Notes under the pieces: generated by a model
Database searches by the model: none
What the model was told of the DNA's origin: nothing
The model's input: the letters and a program-made list of their open reading frames with translations, nothing else
Part shown: piece after piece, positions 11,307-22,695 of the stretch
Position numbering within the stretch: the first letter of the stretch is position 1
How the letters are laid out: every line of letters starts with the position of its first letter
Assembly (NCBI GenBank): GCA_022605425.2
Contig: CM061251.1
Coordinates: 527,001-591,000, forward strand
Reading direction: 5' to 3'
From: Hamiltosporidium tvaerminnensis
Lineage: Eukaryota; Microsporidia; Dubosqiidae
Length of the DNA stretch: 64,000 bases
Translations under genes and position numbers: made by a program

Positions 11307-13503
11307 GAATTAAGTACTTATTTAATTTATTTACATATATATTTGTTTAGAAAGGAAAAAAAATTAATTATTGTAGTATTGATCCTGTTATATAGATGTC
11401 AGTACAAAAACTATTATCAGTTAATTTTGATACAGAAGATCTATATTCATTCAAAATAATCAATAGAAGAGCGTCTTTTAAGATTTTCTATTTAACCATA
11501 AATGATTCAAAAGAAGAATTTTTTTTAAAAATCTATAGAATAACCAACAAAATATTGAGGTAAATCTAATGAAACGTGACCATTTTTCGTCTTTTTAAAA
11601 AAATCTTTTGAAGCTCTTGCTTCGAGAAAATTAATGTATTTGAAGCTGTCTAGTAGCATGTTTATTTCAAAATATGGCGCAAATTTTTTTCCGACAATTA
11701 AAATTTACTAAAATTATGATGATCTATTTTAAGTGAAATTTTTTTAAATGCAACACATGAAATAAAATAATTAAATGCGTAATAAAGTTATAATTCATTA
11801 TTTTTTCTAAGTTTCCAAAGGAAATATAAATAATATGAGTTAATATGTAATTCACAAATTTTTATTTAAAGTATAAAAAACAATCTAAGATACTTTGCAC
11901 TTCTCAAGCGAAAATTTGTTAAAAAAAATTGAAGATTACTAAGTAGATTAGAATTTATAATATTTTTGATATACTGATATAATATTACGATTTTTAGAAT
12001 TTATATGTCATTTCATTTGGTTTCGAGAAATACTGGCTACCTCATACCATAATTTTAACATATAAAAATGTTATATAGATATAAATACAATGATTTTATA
12101 AAATTTATTGATTATTTTGCACAAATACACAGTTTTTTTGACTTAATGCGTTTATTTTATAATTTAAAATGGGTATGTTTAAGACAATTGACGAACCAAC
12201 AGATTTTTTTATTCACCAATGAACTTTTTCGATATTTGTTAATTCATTTTTTTAAAAAAAGTCCGTTCGGAAATCATATTGGCATACTTATATCCTTTCA
12301 TACTATAAAATTCTAAAAAATGAGATTTAACTATAATTGTTTTTTTATGAAAATGGTTTTTTACAGAAGTATAAACTTTAAAATAAGGTATTATAATTAA
12401 TTTTCTAATCTTTAATGTTTATCAGAACCTCAATGAGTATTAAATAAAAGCAACAAAGTTGCTTTTTTTCACAAATAGCTTGACTTAATATTCCGTATAA
12501 AAAAATTTTAAAATTTACACAATTATTTTATGTCATAAAAATTAAATTCCTATTTCTTTGATAATAAAGAAAGAAATTTTTTCTTGCTTGGATTGCAAAA
12601 AAACAAATAGAGCTGCAAATATTCTTATTTTCCATGATCATCATTTTTAACCATTATTTTATAAATTGACCTGATTGGGCATTTAAAAAAGGTGCAAAGG
12701 ATAGACTATTAAGGCTGTATTCTAAACTTAATTAGATATGGAAATATCAATAGAGGTTGTTGATAAATAGAAGGCTAATGAAGAAGGCCGCATTTGCATT
12801 TATTCTGATAATATATAAGCCGAATAAATTCTATAAAAGCATATTTACAGATTATAGCATTGGCTTTTACATATTATATAGCTGTTTGAAACCAGATTAT
12901 CACTGGTGGTCAAATATTAAATACTAAGTTTAAACATATTTTATCCTTTATTAATCATGTGGGTATTATATTGATAATCTACCTTTCCATAATTTATTTT
13001 ATTAAGAGGTCCTAATTCAGTACCGACGGCTTTAAACCATTCTAGTTCTATGCTTGCATGCCATATTTGCCAAAAAAGAAATATATTTGATGATATTTAA
13101 CACAACTAAACTTCACCATGTTATATCATGAAAACCATTATACTAAAACTAGAATCATGTTATTATTTAAAACAAGTGATTTATTAAATAATCGCTATAT
13201 AGTTAAAAAAAAATCAAAAGAATCCATACTTTTTCGTAAATAGAATGCGTTAGTTACATTATTCAAACTACATTTATCCATTCGAATGTATAGAAAGTGG
13301 ATGGAAAAATGCGATTGCCATTTACAGTATGAAATAAAAAGTTAAGTGTTATTTATAGAAAGTATTTTTTTTGAAATGTTCAATGAATAATCTAAGAAAT
13401 TCTATGCTAAAAAGTTTGCTTTTTTCGAAGAATATTTTGTTTTTTAGAATACAATACTCGTTTAAAAGTATCATTATTCCTATTTATTTGATAAATATAT
13501 ATG
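11307..13503. other. Gene-free region
   Basis: No supportable gene. An 82-codon open frame at 12068-12316 is rich in F, L and I with no motif. I treat it as chance in AT-rich DNA. Confidence 0.5.
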
Positions 13504-14967
13504 GTATGCCAAAAAATATCCGAACACTCAAAAAATTCTAAATTTTCATGTATTTTTAATACGAATTTAAAATTTTTGTAGTAAATGCAGTTTATAATTT
13601 TTTTTGTCTATATATATTGTTCTTTTGTATGTTTTTTTAAGATCTATAGTTATGCACTTGTGCCTATAGCTTTTTAAAATGCCAAAAAAATCTTGACACC
13701 TAAAAATTATTAAATATCTGCGTCATAGATCATTTAATTATTTCATTTGTCCTTTAAAGCATTATTCACTGAATTCTAATCAATTAGTCAGGAATAAAGA
13801 GGCTATGGTTGAGTTAAGCTCAAAAGATTATTCAATAAGAAAAATTTCTGAATCACTTCGAGTAGCTAGATTTAAAGTCCATGATATTTTAGAAAATTAT
13901 AGAACTAGAAAAGATAAAATCGAATAATGAATTTAGACGACCTCGGCTGATAAACATTACTATGACTAATAGAAGTTCTGAATTTATAAGAAAAAATCCT
14001 AAAATTAATCCAGCAGAAATCATTAAAAAAGTGGGGGCGTTATGTAATTATAATGGAAATGCTCGGACTATAAAAAATCAACTAAATACAGTTGGTATTT
14101 AGGTCTGTTACTTTGCTCAAAAACTTTTTTTGCTATCGAGAAACATGGTTGCTAGATTTTAAACTTCAAAATTATTTTTATTAATTTGAGATGACGAATG
14201 GAAACGTACTATGTTTAGTAATGAATTCAGGTCAAGTTTTGATTCAGATGGTAGGTTTCGTCTATGGAGTGAGCAGTGAGAACGCCTATGTACTAAATAT
14301 ATGATTCAAACAATTAAGCACAACGGAGGGAATATTATGCTTTGGAAATGCATTTTATATCAAGATGTTGGAAATTTGCCATTTATTGATACTAATATAG
14401 ACCGATTTCAACACTCAAGTATTCTTGCAGATAATTTAGAAGGATTTGCTAGAAATATGAGTTTGGACGAGTGTTTTTAAAGCAAGATAATGATCCTAAA
14501 CATACAAAAAAGTTACTGTGGAATATTTATAAAGAAAAGCGATTTAAATAATTCATTAGCCATCCTGATCACCAGATTTGTCTTAATAGAAAATCATTGG
14601 GATTATATGAAAGAATAATTGTATGATTTTACTTTTAAAAATATGAATGAGGTAAAGCAAAAACTAATCGAAAAATGGAATGAAATTCAGTTGTTTTTAT
14701 GTAAAAACTTGCTATGTCTATGAAACAACGGAGTTGAACTGTCTTACGACCAAGTCAATGGTATGCTTAATATTAAAATATATGCCGGGATTCTTTTGAC
14801 TATACTTTTGTAAATTTAATCTTTTTTTATAAGACAATATTGTATAAAATGATCTTAGCTATATGATTAAAATTTACTCATATTAAATATTTAAAAAACT
14901 TTCAAATATGATGTTCTATATATGAATAATTTATTAAAACATTGGTGTCCGTATTTTTTTGACATAC
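13504..14967 (+). mobile_element. Tc1/mariner-type transposon relic with inverted ends
   Basis: About 1.46 kb bounded by imperfect terminal inverted repeats of about 25 bp: GTATGCCAAAAAATATCCG at the left and its near reverse complement ending GACATAC at 14967. Between them a decayed transposase can be read in shifting frames: an N-terminal HTH (EAMVELSSKDYSIRKISESL, near 13800-13860), the first catalytic block DDEWKRTMFSNEF near 14190, the GGNIMLWKCILYQDVG block near 14325, and the second Asp block KQDNDPKHTKK near 14480. The third block has decayed to a stop-rich IENHWDYMKE. This order matches Tc1 family transposases. Many stops, so inactive. Confidence 0.85.
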
Positions 14968-16199
14968 TGCATATATAAAAAGACAAAAAAATCAATAAAC
15001 AAAAGTCTGATAAAATATATCTCTAGAATATTTATAATTAGCTTTATATTTTAATTCTGCGGTTTAAGGTTAAAAAGATAGTATATTATGACAAACTCTT
15101 GATGTAAGCATTTTTACGTAATTAAATGAGTTAAAATATACTGTAAAGATTTGTAATTTGAATTAAATAAATTTACCTATTGAATCACTTTTGTTTCTGA
15201 TTGTGAATATTCAAACAAAAAGGTTTTGATTTTTCTGTATTTAGTGATTTTTAGTTTTGGGTTTTTACAGATGAGCAAATTTTATCATTAAACTATGTTC
15301 TCCCAGAACAATAAACCTTGTAAATAGTGACTCAATGAAAAAACTGTTAGCTTGAAAGCACAGAATCTTCAATACAATTTTAAGAAAAATAAAAAATCAA
15401 ACTTTTTAAAAAAACTTAATATTAAAAATTTAACAGCAGCAAAAAAAATTATTTAACTAGTCTTTGGATTTTTCAAAAATATTATCAGTGAAATAAAACA
15501 CAATTATTGTTTTAACTTGAAAAATAAATTTATGTTTAAATTAATTGTATCAGTATTTTAACCATAAATTTGACCGTTTGATTGGTCTAATGGAGCAATT
15601 CTTTGTCAAGTTTTTTTATAATTTATATAATTAGAAAGCTTTGTCGATACTGATATATATATTTTAAGAAATTTGGATTTTAACATTTTCCATAGAACTA
15701 ATGCCGTTCCATGTTAGAGATTTTAGAGTTTTGGGTAAGAGTATTGTGATATTGAATATTACTATGGTGAGAATTAAAATTTTGTACATTTTTATTATCC
15801 TAAATTCAGATCTCGCCGATTAATTTATTCCTAAAAGAATTTAGAAAGAGAACTAATAGATCCTCATTTAGGCTTAAAAGTTTGATGCCTTGGAAATTTT
15901 AAATTTATATAAAATACAGTATTTGAAATGAAATTGTATAAAATATTTATTTAACAAAAAAATAAAATTAAATAATTGTTGAATTAAATTTGTTTTCTTT
16001 TTGATTATTTTATGTTTATTTTAATCTCTAAAATAGAGATTACAAAGGTTATTTCAGAATAATATTAAGGAGACTAAAAAATATCTAGAGTTGCAACCTT
16101 TTGCAATAAAAACATAGCCTTTGACATTTATTTATAAAATAAGAAAAGTACTAACATTTAAGAATATAAACCAAGAATTTTAGTTTGCTAACTTATTAA
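14968..16199. other. Intergenic, no gene seen
   Basis: AT-rich DNA between the Tc1 relic and the phospholipid gene. No motif or repeat recognised. Confidence 0.5.
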
Positions 16200-16202
16200 C
16201 CC
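16200..16202 (+). promoter_or_regulatory. CCC start-proximal signal of PGS1
   Basis: CCC lies 6 nt before the ATG at 16209, the same arrangement as at the SRP72-like, CCT8 and homeodomain genes. It supports the ATG over the in-frame TTG at 16203. Confidence 0.5.
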
Positions 16203-16208
16203 TTGATT

Positions 16209-17382
16209 ATGGAAATATTCTTGTCTAAATTTAGAAACTTAAGTGGCTTTGATATTAAATCCATAAGAAAGATCAATACGCCTAATGAATTTAAAGATTT
16301 TGTCTGTGAAAATCTCAAAGAAGCATCTGTGTGTTTTATGATGTCCTTATATATTGGAAACGGAGAAAAATCTATGGAAATATTTGATGCATTGGTGGAA
16401 AGAAAAGTTAAAAATCTAGAAACAGTTATTGTCTTGGATAAAAATCGAGGAAAACGAAATCGTGAAATTTTAAATGTTATAAAAGATAAAAATTTAGAAG
16501 ATTTTTTTTATTTTTATGATTTCAAGAAATATTATATGTTGCCTGCTAAAATCCGTGAACTTTTATATGTTTATCATCCCAAAGTATATATATTTGATTC
16601 GAATGTAATTTTAACAGGCGCAAATTTACATGATACTTATTTTAGTAATAGAATAGATCGATATTTCGTTGTTGAAAGCGAAAAATTTTCTGATTATTTA
16701 AAAAACGAAATGTTTTATAAAATATTGCCATCTTTGGGAAATTATACAAAATTATTAGATAATTCATCTTTTGTAGTCGAAATTCTAACAAAAACATACA
16801 TTTTAATGTTTGATAATCGACAAGAAGAAGAAATTCTCAGAAAAATATTATTGGAAGACTTTCAAGATATTTTTCTTTCAACGGCTTATTTAAATTTTCC
16901 AGAAGCTTATTTTGATTTATTTAATTATAAAAATATATCTATTGTAACAGCTGGACCAGAATGCAATACTTTCGATCTAAATAATAAAAATGAAAAATAT
17001 ATTGTTCAATTATATTCCTTAAGCGCTTATAAAACATTAGATCGTCTTAATAATATGCAGTATTACGAATTTGGTAGAAAAGATACTACATTTCATTTTA
17101 AAGGTAAGTTAAATTTATCTAATTTAAGGTTTATGGGCTTTTTCGAATGGCTTCGCATTAACTGTTATTGGTTCCACCAATTTTAATTTAAGAAGTAATG
17201 TTAGAGATGAAGAACGAAATTTTTTAATTGTAACAAAAGATGAGAAATTGATTCAAATATACAAAGAAGAAATTAAGTTTATGTTGGAGAATTCAAGAAA
17301 GGTTGAGCTTGAAGAATTAAAAAACAGAAAACCTAGTTTGTTAAGTAAGATATCTTATCATCTATTTCATAGATATTTTTAG
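16209..17382 (+). CDS. PGS1: Phosphatidylglycerophosphate synthase, PLD family, one intron
   Basis: Transfers a phosphatidyl group from CDP-diacylglycerol to glycerol-3-phosphate, the first step to phosphatidylglycerol. The coding sequence is join(16209-17103, 17129-17382), giving 382 aa. The first HKD motif is HPKVYIFD (H123, K125, D130), followed by TGANLHDTYFSNRIDRY, as in eukaryotic PGS1 (GANLSxxYFTNRQDRY). The second is HFKG (H296, K298) running across the splice junction into LWAFSNGFALTVIGSTNF and NLRSNVRDEERNFLIVTKDE, again the PGS1 pattern. Without splicing the frame ends at 17186 in an unrelated peptide, so the C-terminal 84 residues depend on the intron. No clear mitochondrial targeting peptide is seen. 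The family is normally mitochondrial and feeds cardiolipin synthesis; its role in a mitosome-bearing parasite is open. Confidence 0.9.
17104..17128 (+). other. 25-nt spliceosomal intron in PGS1
   Basis: The sequence begins GTAAGT and ends CTAATTTAAG, so it has a consensus 5' splice site and a branch-like CTAAT only a few bases from the 3' AG, as known for microsporidian introns. Removing it rejoins AAAG to GTTTATGGG in frame and restores the conserved PGS1 C-terminus. A simple frameshift is the alternative, but the exact splice signals at the exact breakpoint favour an intron. Confidence 0.85.
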
Positions 17383-20300
17383 TTAAAAAAAAGATCGAAA
17401 AATATTAAAGAGCATTTGAATCCAAAATGTTGAGATTTTACAGAAAATTAATGCAGTTTGTCTTTACGTATAAAGTATTTGTATTGGTATTTTATATTTT
17501 CAGCATTTATTCACGTCTTTTTTTAATAAATTTTAATGATTTTAGAAGTTTATTTGTAATAACTTTTAAGATGAAGTAAAATAGATTTTTTTTATAATGT
17601 AACGTTTTCTTTTGTTTTAAAGCGAGAATTTAAGGCAAGAAGCTAATTATTTAATATATGAAAATATAGTTATAATTATCTCAGAATAATCTTATTCAAA
17701 ACAATATTGATCTAATAGATTTAAGCTTAGACTTATAAAATCGAAGTGTAAAAATGATGATAATTTTATAAATTAAATATAACAAAAATTGTAAATTTAA
17801 GAATATTCAGAGATAACCTTTTTTTAAAGGAATAAATTTAATCAAAAATATTGCTTGAAAACATAAAAAGTTTTATTGATCAGTTTGAATTCATGGGTTT
17901 TTAAACTACTAATACTTAAATAATCAAATTTATGTTTATAGAACTTGTTCTGTTTTTATTTGCATGACAGCATAAGTTTAACTTAAAAGAGATCAAGAAA
18001 ATTTTGCATACTTTCAAATTTCCTAAAAGATTTCTTTATACTTTTATGAAATTAAAAGAACATTGCTAATTAATACCAGAAGAAAAATATGGCAAAAGGA
18101 ATATAAAGATATTTGAAGAATTCCAAAAGACAAAATAAATGGAAGAAAATAAATATTCTTCCAAAAATATAGCGGAAGGTTTTTTTTATTAACTGAAATT
18201 TTTAAGATAGATTTTATTTTAAATATAATAAATTATTAGATGGTGTGAGTGCAAAAGAACGTCTTATTTTGTAAAAATGAATCCTTAACAATTTGGATGC
18301 TTCAAAATTTTAATGGCTATTGTTAAAATACTCATATTGAAGCATATTTTATTTTAGCTTTTTTAAAATTTTCTAGAATTTGTGATTGAAAATAAGTATC
18401 ATGTCTTAGCTTTATTTTCGTTCTGAGTTTAAAATATTTCTTTTGTTGAATTATATTGATGTCTAAAACAAAAGTCTACGGTAATGACCAGAGTAAAGAA
18501 TGACTATATTCTAAACCTAGTATTACAAAAAATGGATTTTCTATTTTCAGACCTCAATCTATAATAGAATACTCATTTTTTCAATTTTACTGTTTAAAGA
18601 TTCCCTTATGATGTCTATAAAAGTGCGCTATTTGTCGTTATTTTATAGCTTACTATTAATTCGGCCATTATTTAATTTTAAATATAACGAAGAAACAAAA
18701 TTGTTTATCTATTATAAAATAGATATAAATATATTATTTTTTATATTCCTTATTGATTAAACGAATAAAATATTTTTTTTGAAAATTTAACTAATCAATA
18801 TTAGAAGATTTGCCTTTTTGTTCATTCCATACCAAAGAAACTTGAAAGCATTGTATTTTTATGATTCTTGAATGTAAATAATCGGATTTTTAAATATATA
18901 TTTTCTATTATTGATGTTTTGCTAAGTATATTCAAGTAAGTTTGTTAGAATAATGTTTATATCGAAATCAAACCAAATCGAATTTATATATCAAGCGTTT
19001 TACTCAAACTATTGGCAATTTCAATTTTTTTAAATATTTGAAGAGACTCTCTGCTTAATTTTATCGAACCTTTTCTTTCAAATCCCCAAGAATTCTCTAT
19101 TATTCTAATTAAGCAAATATTTTGGCTTTTTTTAATTCGAAAATTTTATTAAAAAAAGTAATAATCATTTTTCAGGTTTGAGATATATATTTGGTTCATC
19201 GACGAACCCCTTTTAATTTCTTATCCGTTTCAAATTATGTATTTAGTATGCATTTTAAGTATTAATCTGCCTTTGTCTCTTTATATCAAGTTCATCTTTT
19301 AAATTATAGAAGAAAATTGAAAAAAAAATCAAAATGTATTAACGTACTATTTATTATATTCGATAAATAGCATAATTTAAGTTTCCTCTTTAGAGTAAAG
19401 TATTGCGCTTTTTAATATTTATGAGTACTATTATAATAATTACGTCAATGACCTAGTGGTGAAGATATCTGAATTTAATTCCTAAGAGCCGGGATGGTGC
19501 ACTCTTTATCTTTCGTACAAGAAATGTTGCGTTAGACCGACAACCAGACCAGTAAAAATGAAAATGTCTAAGAACGCCTATAACTTGGCGCTGTTTTAAT
19601 TTAATCATGGTTTATTTACATCTGTAGGGAAAGAAACGGGCTAAAAATATTATAATAATTATATTAGTAAACATTTCGTAGATATATTAATATTCTATAT
19701 ATTACTGTATCTTTTTGAATTTAATTTTAGAGATATAGACAGTGGTATAAGGATGGATAGTGTTAATTTTTCTTTTGTATATTATTGATTTATATATTTC
19801 GATGATTTGAGTTAATATTGATCCCCGTAGATTTAATATAGTATTTGTGGCCCGATAAATCGAATTACAAGTTTTATTGGATGCTTGAATATTTTTTTTC
19901 GCAAAAGAATTTTAAGTTAAACACCTCGACTGTATTCTTACTTTTGAAATTTTTATTTATGTTAAATCAACGTTTATATTCGTATCAAAACGAGTCCATA
20001 CCTTTAATAAAAATGCGATTTTAAAAATATGTAATGAAATAAAGCGCCCATAGGTCGGAAATCAGGTGTAAATGATAATAATCTTGTTCGATGATCATAT
20101 AATCCCTGGGTTTCAAACAATATCTAAATTAAAATTTTATATTTTCGGATTCCTTTACACGCAAAGATATCTTCATTTAATCAATAAAAAAGCCATGAAA
20201 TTATTAGCTTACTTATTCATAATATTTTAGAGTTTAGATCCACGTTTAATTTTAGAAATGAATAGTTTCTAATTTCTAATTTCTAATGTAAAAAAAACGT

Positions 20301-21008
20301 TATCATACCGTTACTAAGAGGTTTTACGAATCTCATTTATAATCAAGATTCAACCTTTTTTCATTTCATCAAAGAAGCATCTAAATCAATAATGGTTATA
20401 TTTCAGACTTATAATTAAATTTCGCCAAAAAACGTTATAAATTTCTATGAAATCATTTTTTAACCCTCATTAATCTGTAGTTTGATTTTAAAGCTTTAAT
20501 GTCCAAATAAACCCTGATGGTATATTATTATGACTAAAATACAGACCTGTTATAAAAAACACAAATTATTTTGATAAACATTCCGAATATCATTAAAAAA
20601 CCACAAATACAATTCATTATATAATATTTTAGTTATAATGCTTATTAGTTGATCAGATTCAATTATACTTTATTTTTTACGGAGGTTTAATATTCTTTAA
20701 TCTCTTGAATCTAAAAACAAATTCATGGATATTAAAATACAAAAAACATCAAATATCTTGAATTTAATATAATTGAAATATTATTTTTAATAAATTAAAC
20801 CAAATATAGAGAAATCCGATGCAATGTTTACTTCATTAAGTTTCATGTAAAAGAAGATTGATGAGAATCTAAAGCTAATTTTATATTACATTGACACAAT
20901 TTATATAACTGACACATTATACATAAAATTTTTTATAAATTTAATTAACATTATTTTGGTAATTTTTTAAAGTACAATATCAAGATCCAAGTATTTTTTC
21001 TCTTATTC
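17383..21008. other. Long gene-free region
   Basis: 3.6 kb of AT-rich DNA with no gene I can support. The only structured element is a weak SINE-like block at about 19447-19640. Confidence 0.5.
19447..19640 (+). repeat. Possible tRNA-derived SINE-like relic
   Basis: Contains TGACCTAGTGG, one mismatch from a tRNA A box, in a block more GC-rich than its surroundings. The B-box region about 45 nt downstream is not convincing. The block resembles the better candidate at 40838-41080 in general layout only. Confidence 0.3.
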
Positions 21009-21635
21009 CTATAACTCAAAGAAATTTAAGATTTCATTCTCTGATTTTGCCCTGAGTTTGTAACAGGCATCCATGCTCAAATATAATGTTTCATCTGTTG
21101 AATCATATCGTGTAAAAATGATTTTTGGAATATACTTGTTTATAGGATGGGATGTTTCTATGAACCTCTTAAAATTATTCAAAATGGAACTTAAAACCCC
21201 CTTATCGGAATTCCAATAGCTTAAAAGCGATATTTTATGCTCGATATTCTTAATTACAATATCTTTATATTCCAAAACCGACATAACTTTTATAGATTTT
21301 TTCAAGGGAAATATAAAAACGTTTTTTTCTAGGATTATTACAGTGGGAAATTTTGGAGAAAATCTGCTTTTAAACATCTTATATTCACCTATATTTACTG
21401 TATCATCTACTGTCAGTAAAACTTTTTTTCCATCAAAGACTTTTTTCTTAATTTCTTTTTCATTCAAATCTACGAAGTATTTCATATTTCTTTCGAAACG
21501 TCCAAAGAAGAATGATGAAATACTCATATTTTTAAAATTTACAGCATAAAATACAACGCCAACTGTCGCTAAAAAGAATAAAAAAGAAAGTCCATTTAAT
21601 ACTAAAATCAAATATTTTTGAGAAAAATTGTTCAT
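21009..21635 (-). CDS. Hypothetical membrane-anchored protein, 208 aa
   Basis: I do not recognise this family. The ATG at 21635 is the start, with CCCC 6 nt upstream on the minus strand. Residues about 8-31 form a single strongly hydrophobic segment (YLILVLNGLSFLFFLATVGV) that would act as a signal-anchor. The rest is soluble, with a beta-rich stretch around KKVLLTVDDTVNIG and VIILEKNVFIF, and is basic overall. It is isolated from other genes. Likely an ER or plasma-membrane protein of microsporidian or genus-level distribution. Confidence 0.75.
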   Translation of the reverse strand: MNNFSQKYLILVLNGLSFLFFLATVGVVFYAVNFKNMSISSFFFGRFERNMKYFVDLNEKEIKKKVFDGKKVLLTVDDTVNIGEYKMFKSRFSPKFPTVIILEKNVFIFPLKKSIKVMSVLEYKDIVIKNIEHKISLLSYWNSDKGVLSSILNNFKRFIETSHPINKYIPKIIFTRYDSTDETLYLSMDACYKLRAKSENEILNFFEL

Positions 21636-21641
21636 TTTCGA

Positions 21642-21645
21642 GGGG
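21642..21645 (-). promoter_or_regulatory. CCCC start-proximal signal
   Basis: CCCC on the minus strand, 6 nt before the ATG at 21635. Confidence 0.5.
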
Positions 21646-21967
21646 ACGAAATTCTAAACATTTATTAAATAATTTTAGAAACAAACTAAGTATTTTCAAA
21701 GAGTTATAAAATGGATTTGTTTATATTTTCTTCTGATATTTTATTTCATGTTCCAATAAATTATAAAACGATTGATTTATACAAACAAAAAACATTCTAA
21801 TAAAAATATTTTCATAATTATCTATAAATTATGATTACTGTCGTATTTAAAACCCCTCCCATTTTATATCGCCCCCTTTATTTTATATAATTACAAAAAC
21901 AAAAAAAATCTTTAAAAACATATGGAGTCGGTTAAAAAAATTATAACACTTATAATATAAAATAACT
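21646..21967. other. Intergenic with C-rich tract
   Basis: AT-rich except for a conspicuous C-rich tract near 21850-21880 (ACCCCTCCC, then GCCCCC). It resembles the start-proximal C-runs, but no open frame follows it on the plus strand. Confidence 0.4.
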
Positions 21968-22695
21968 TTATTTAAAAGTATCACATATTTTTAAAACAGT
22001 GGCAAGTGTTATATTTGTTTTCATGACATTAACGCAGTTCTAGGTTTAACATAAATAACTGCTACCCCAAAACTCCATCAGTAACCCCTGCGATACCTAC
22101 GTCCCAATGCCTTTCATCTACCAGGTGTGTAGAACCTAATTTATAGGCGAGGAAGTTGCCCGGAGTTCGTTAATGTCCGTTGCATGGAGTGTGATCGAAG
22201 CCGAAGCCCCCCCCTGGGCTCTCCCAAGACTATGCAGCATTCCTACTTACTCTGCACTATATAAACCCAATAAACTTCTAGCTAAGATATATTTCAGAGA
22301 ATTACATGGGGTCCACCTAGACAGTGCAATGTCATACCAACAGGTATAACCTGCTACTTAGCTCTCCCGGCTTTAAATGGTTTTTTGTTTTATATCTCCC
22401 AGGCGCGAAGTCTTCTAACTCGAGTGAGCAAGGCTAGGTTTCCATGCTTTTTCATGGCAATTACCTACGTGTTCAGCTGCAGTCTGCAATCTGGTTACAT
22501 AAAAAACTAAAAATAAATTTGTGGAAAAAGTTTCGCCATTTCTTAAACGTCTTCTCCTCATAACAACTCTCATGGAACAACCGGAGATGTAGTGTGGTTT
22601 TATTCTCACTAAAAATCCAAAAAATGATCTCACACCAGTTTCACACACTCATTGCCAAGCAGAAAGTTTTTTATGTGGTTATCCTCCCTTTACTA
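21968..22695 (-). repeat. Dispersed repeat family A, copy 2
   Basis: Best preserved and longest copy, about 728 bp. It starts TTTATTTAAAAGTATCACAT, a segment also found in reverse complement at the matching ends of copies 3 and 5, which defines that terminus. It ends near CTTTACTAT. The minus-strand open frame at 22415-22648 inside is not conserved in other copies. Confidence 0.88.

Noticed and set aside
12068-12316. 82-codon plus-strand open frame
   Set aside because: AT-driven F/L/I-rich string without start signal or motif.
22415-22648. 77-codon minus-strand open frame
   Set aside because: Also inside a family A copy; broken in the other copies.
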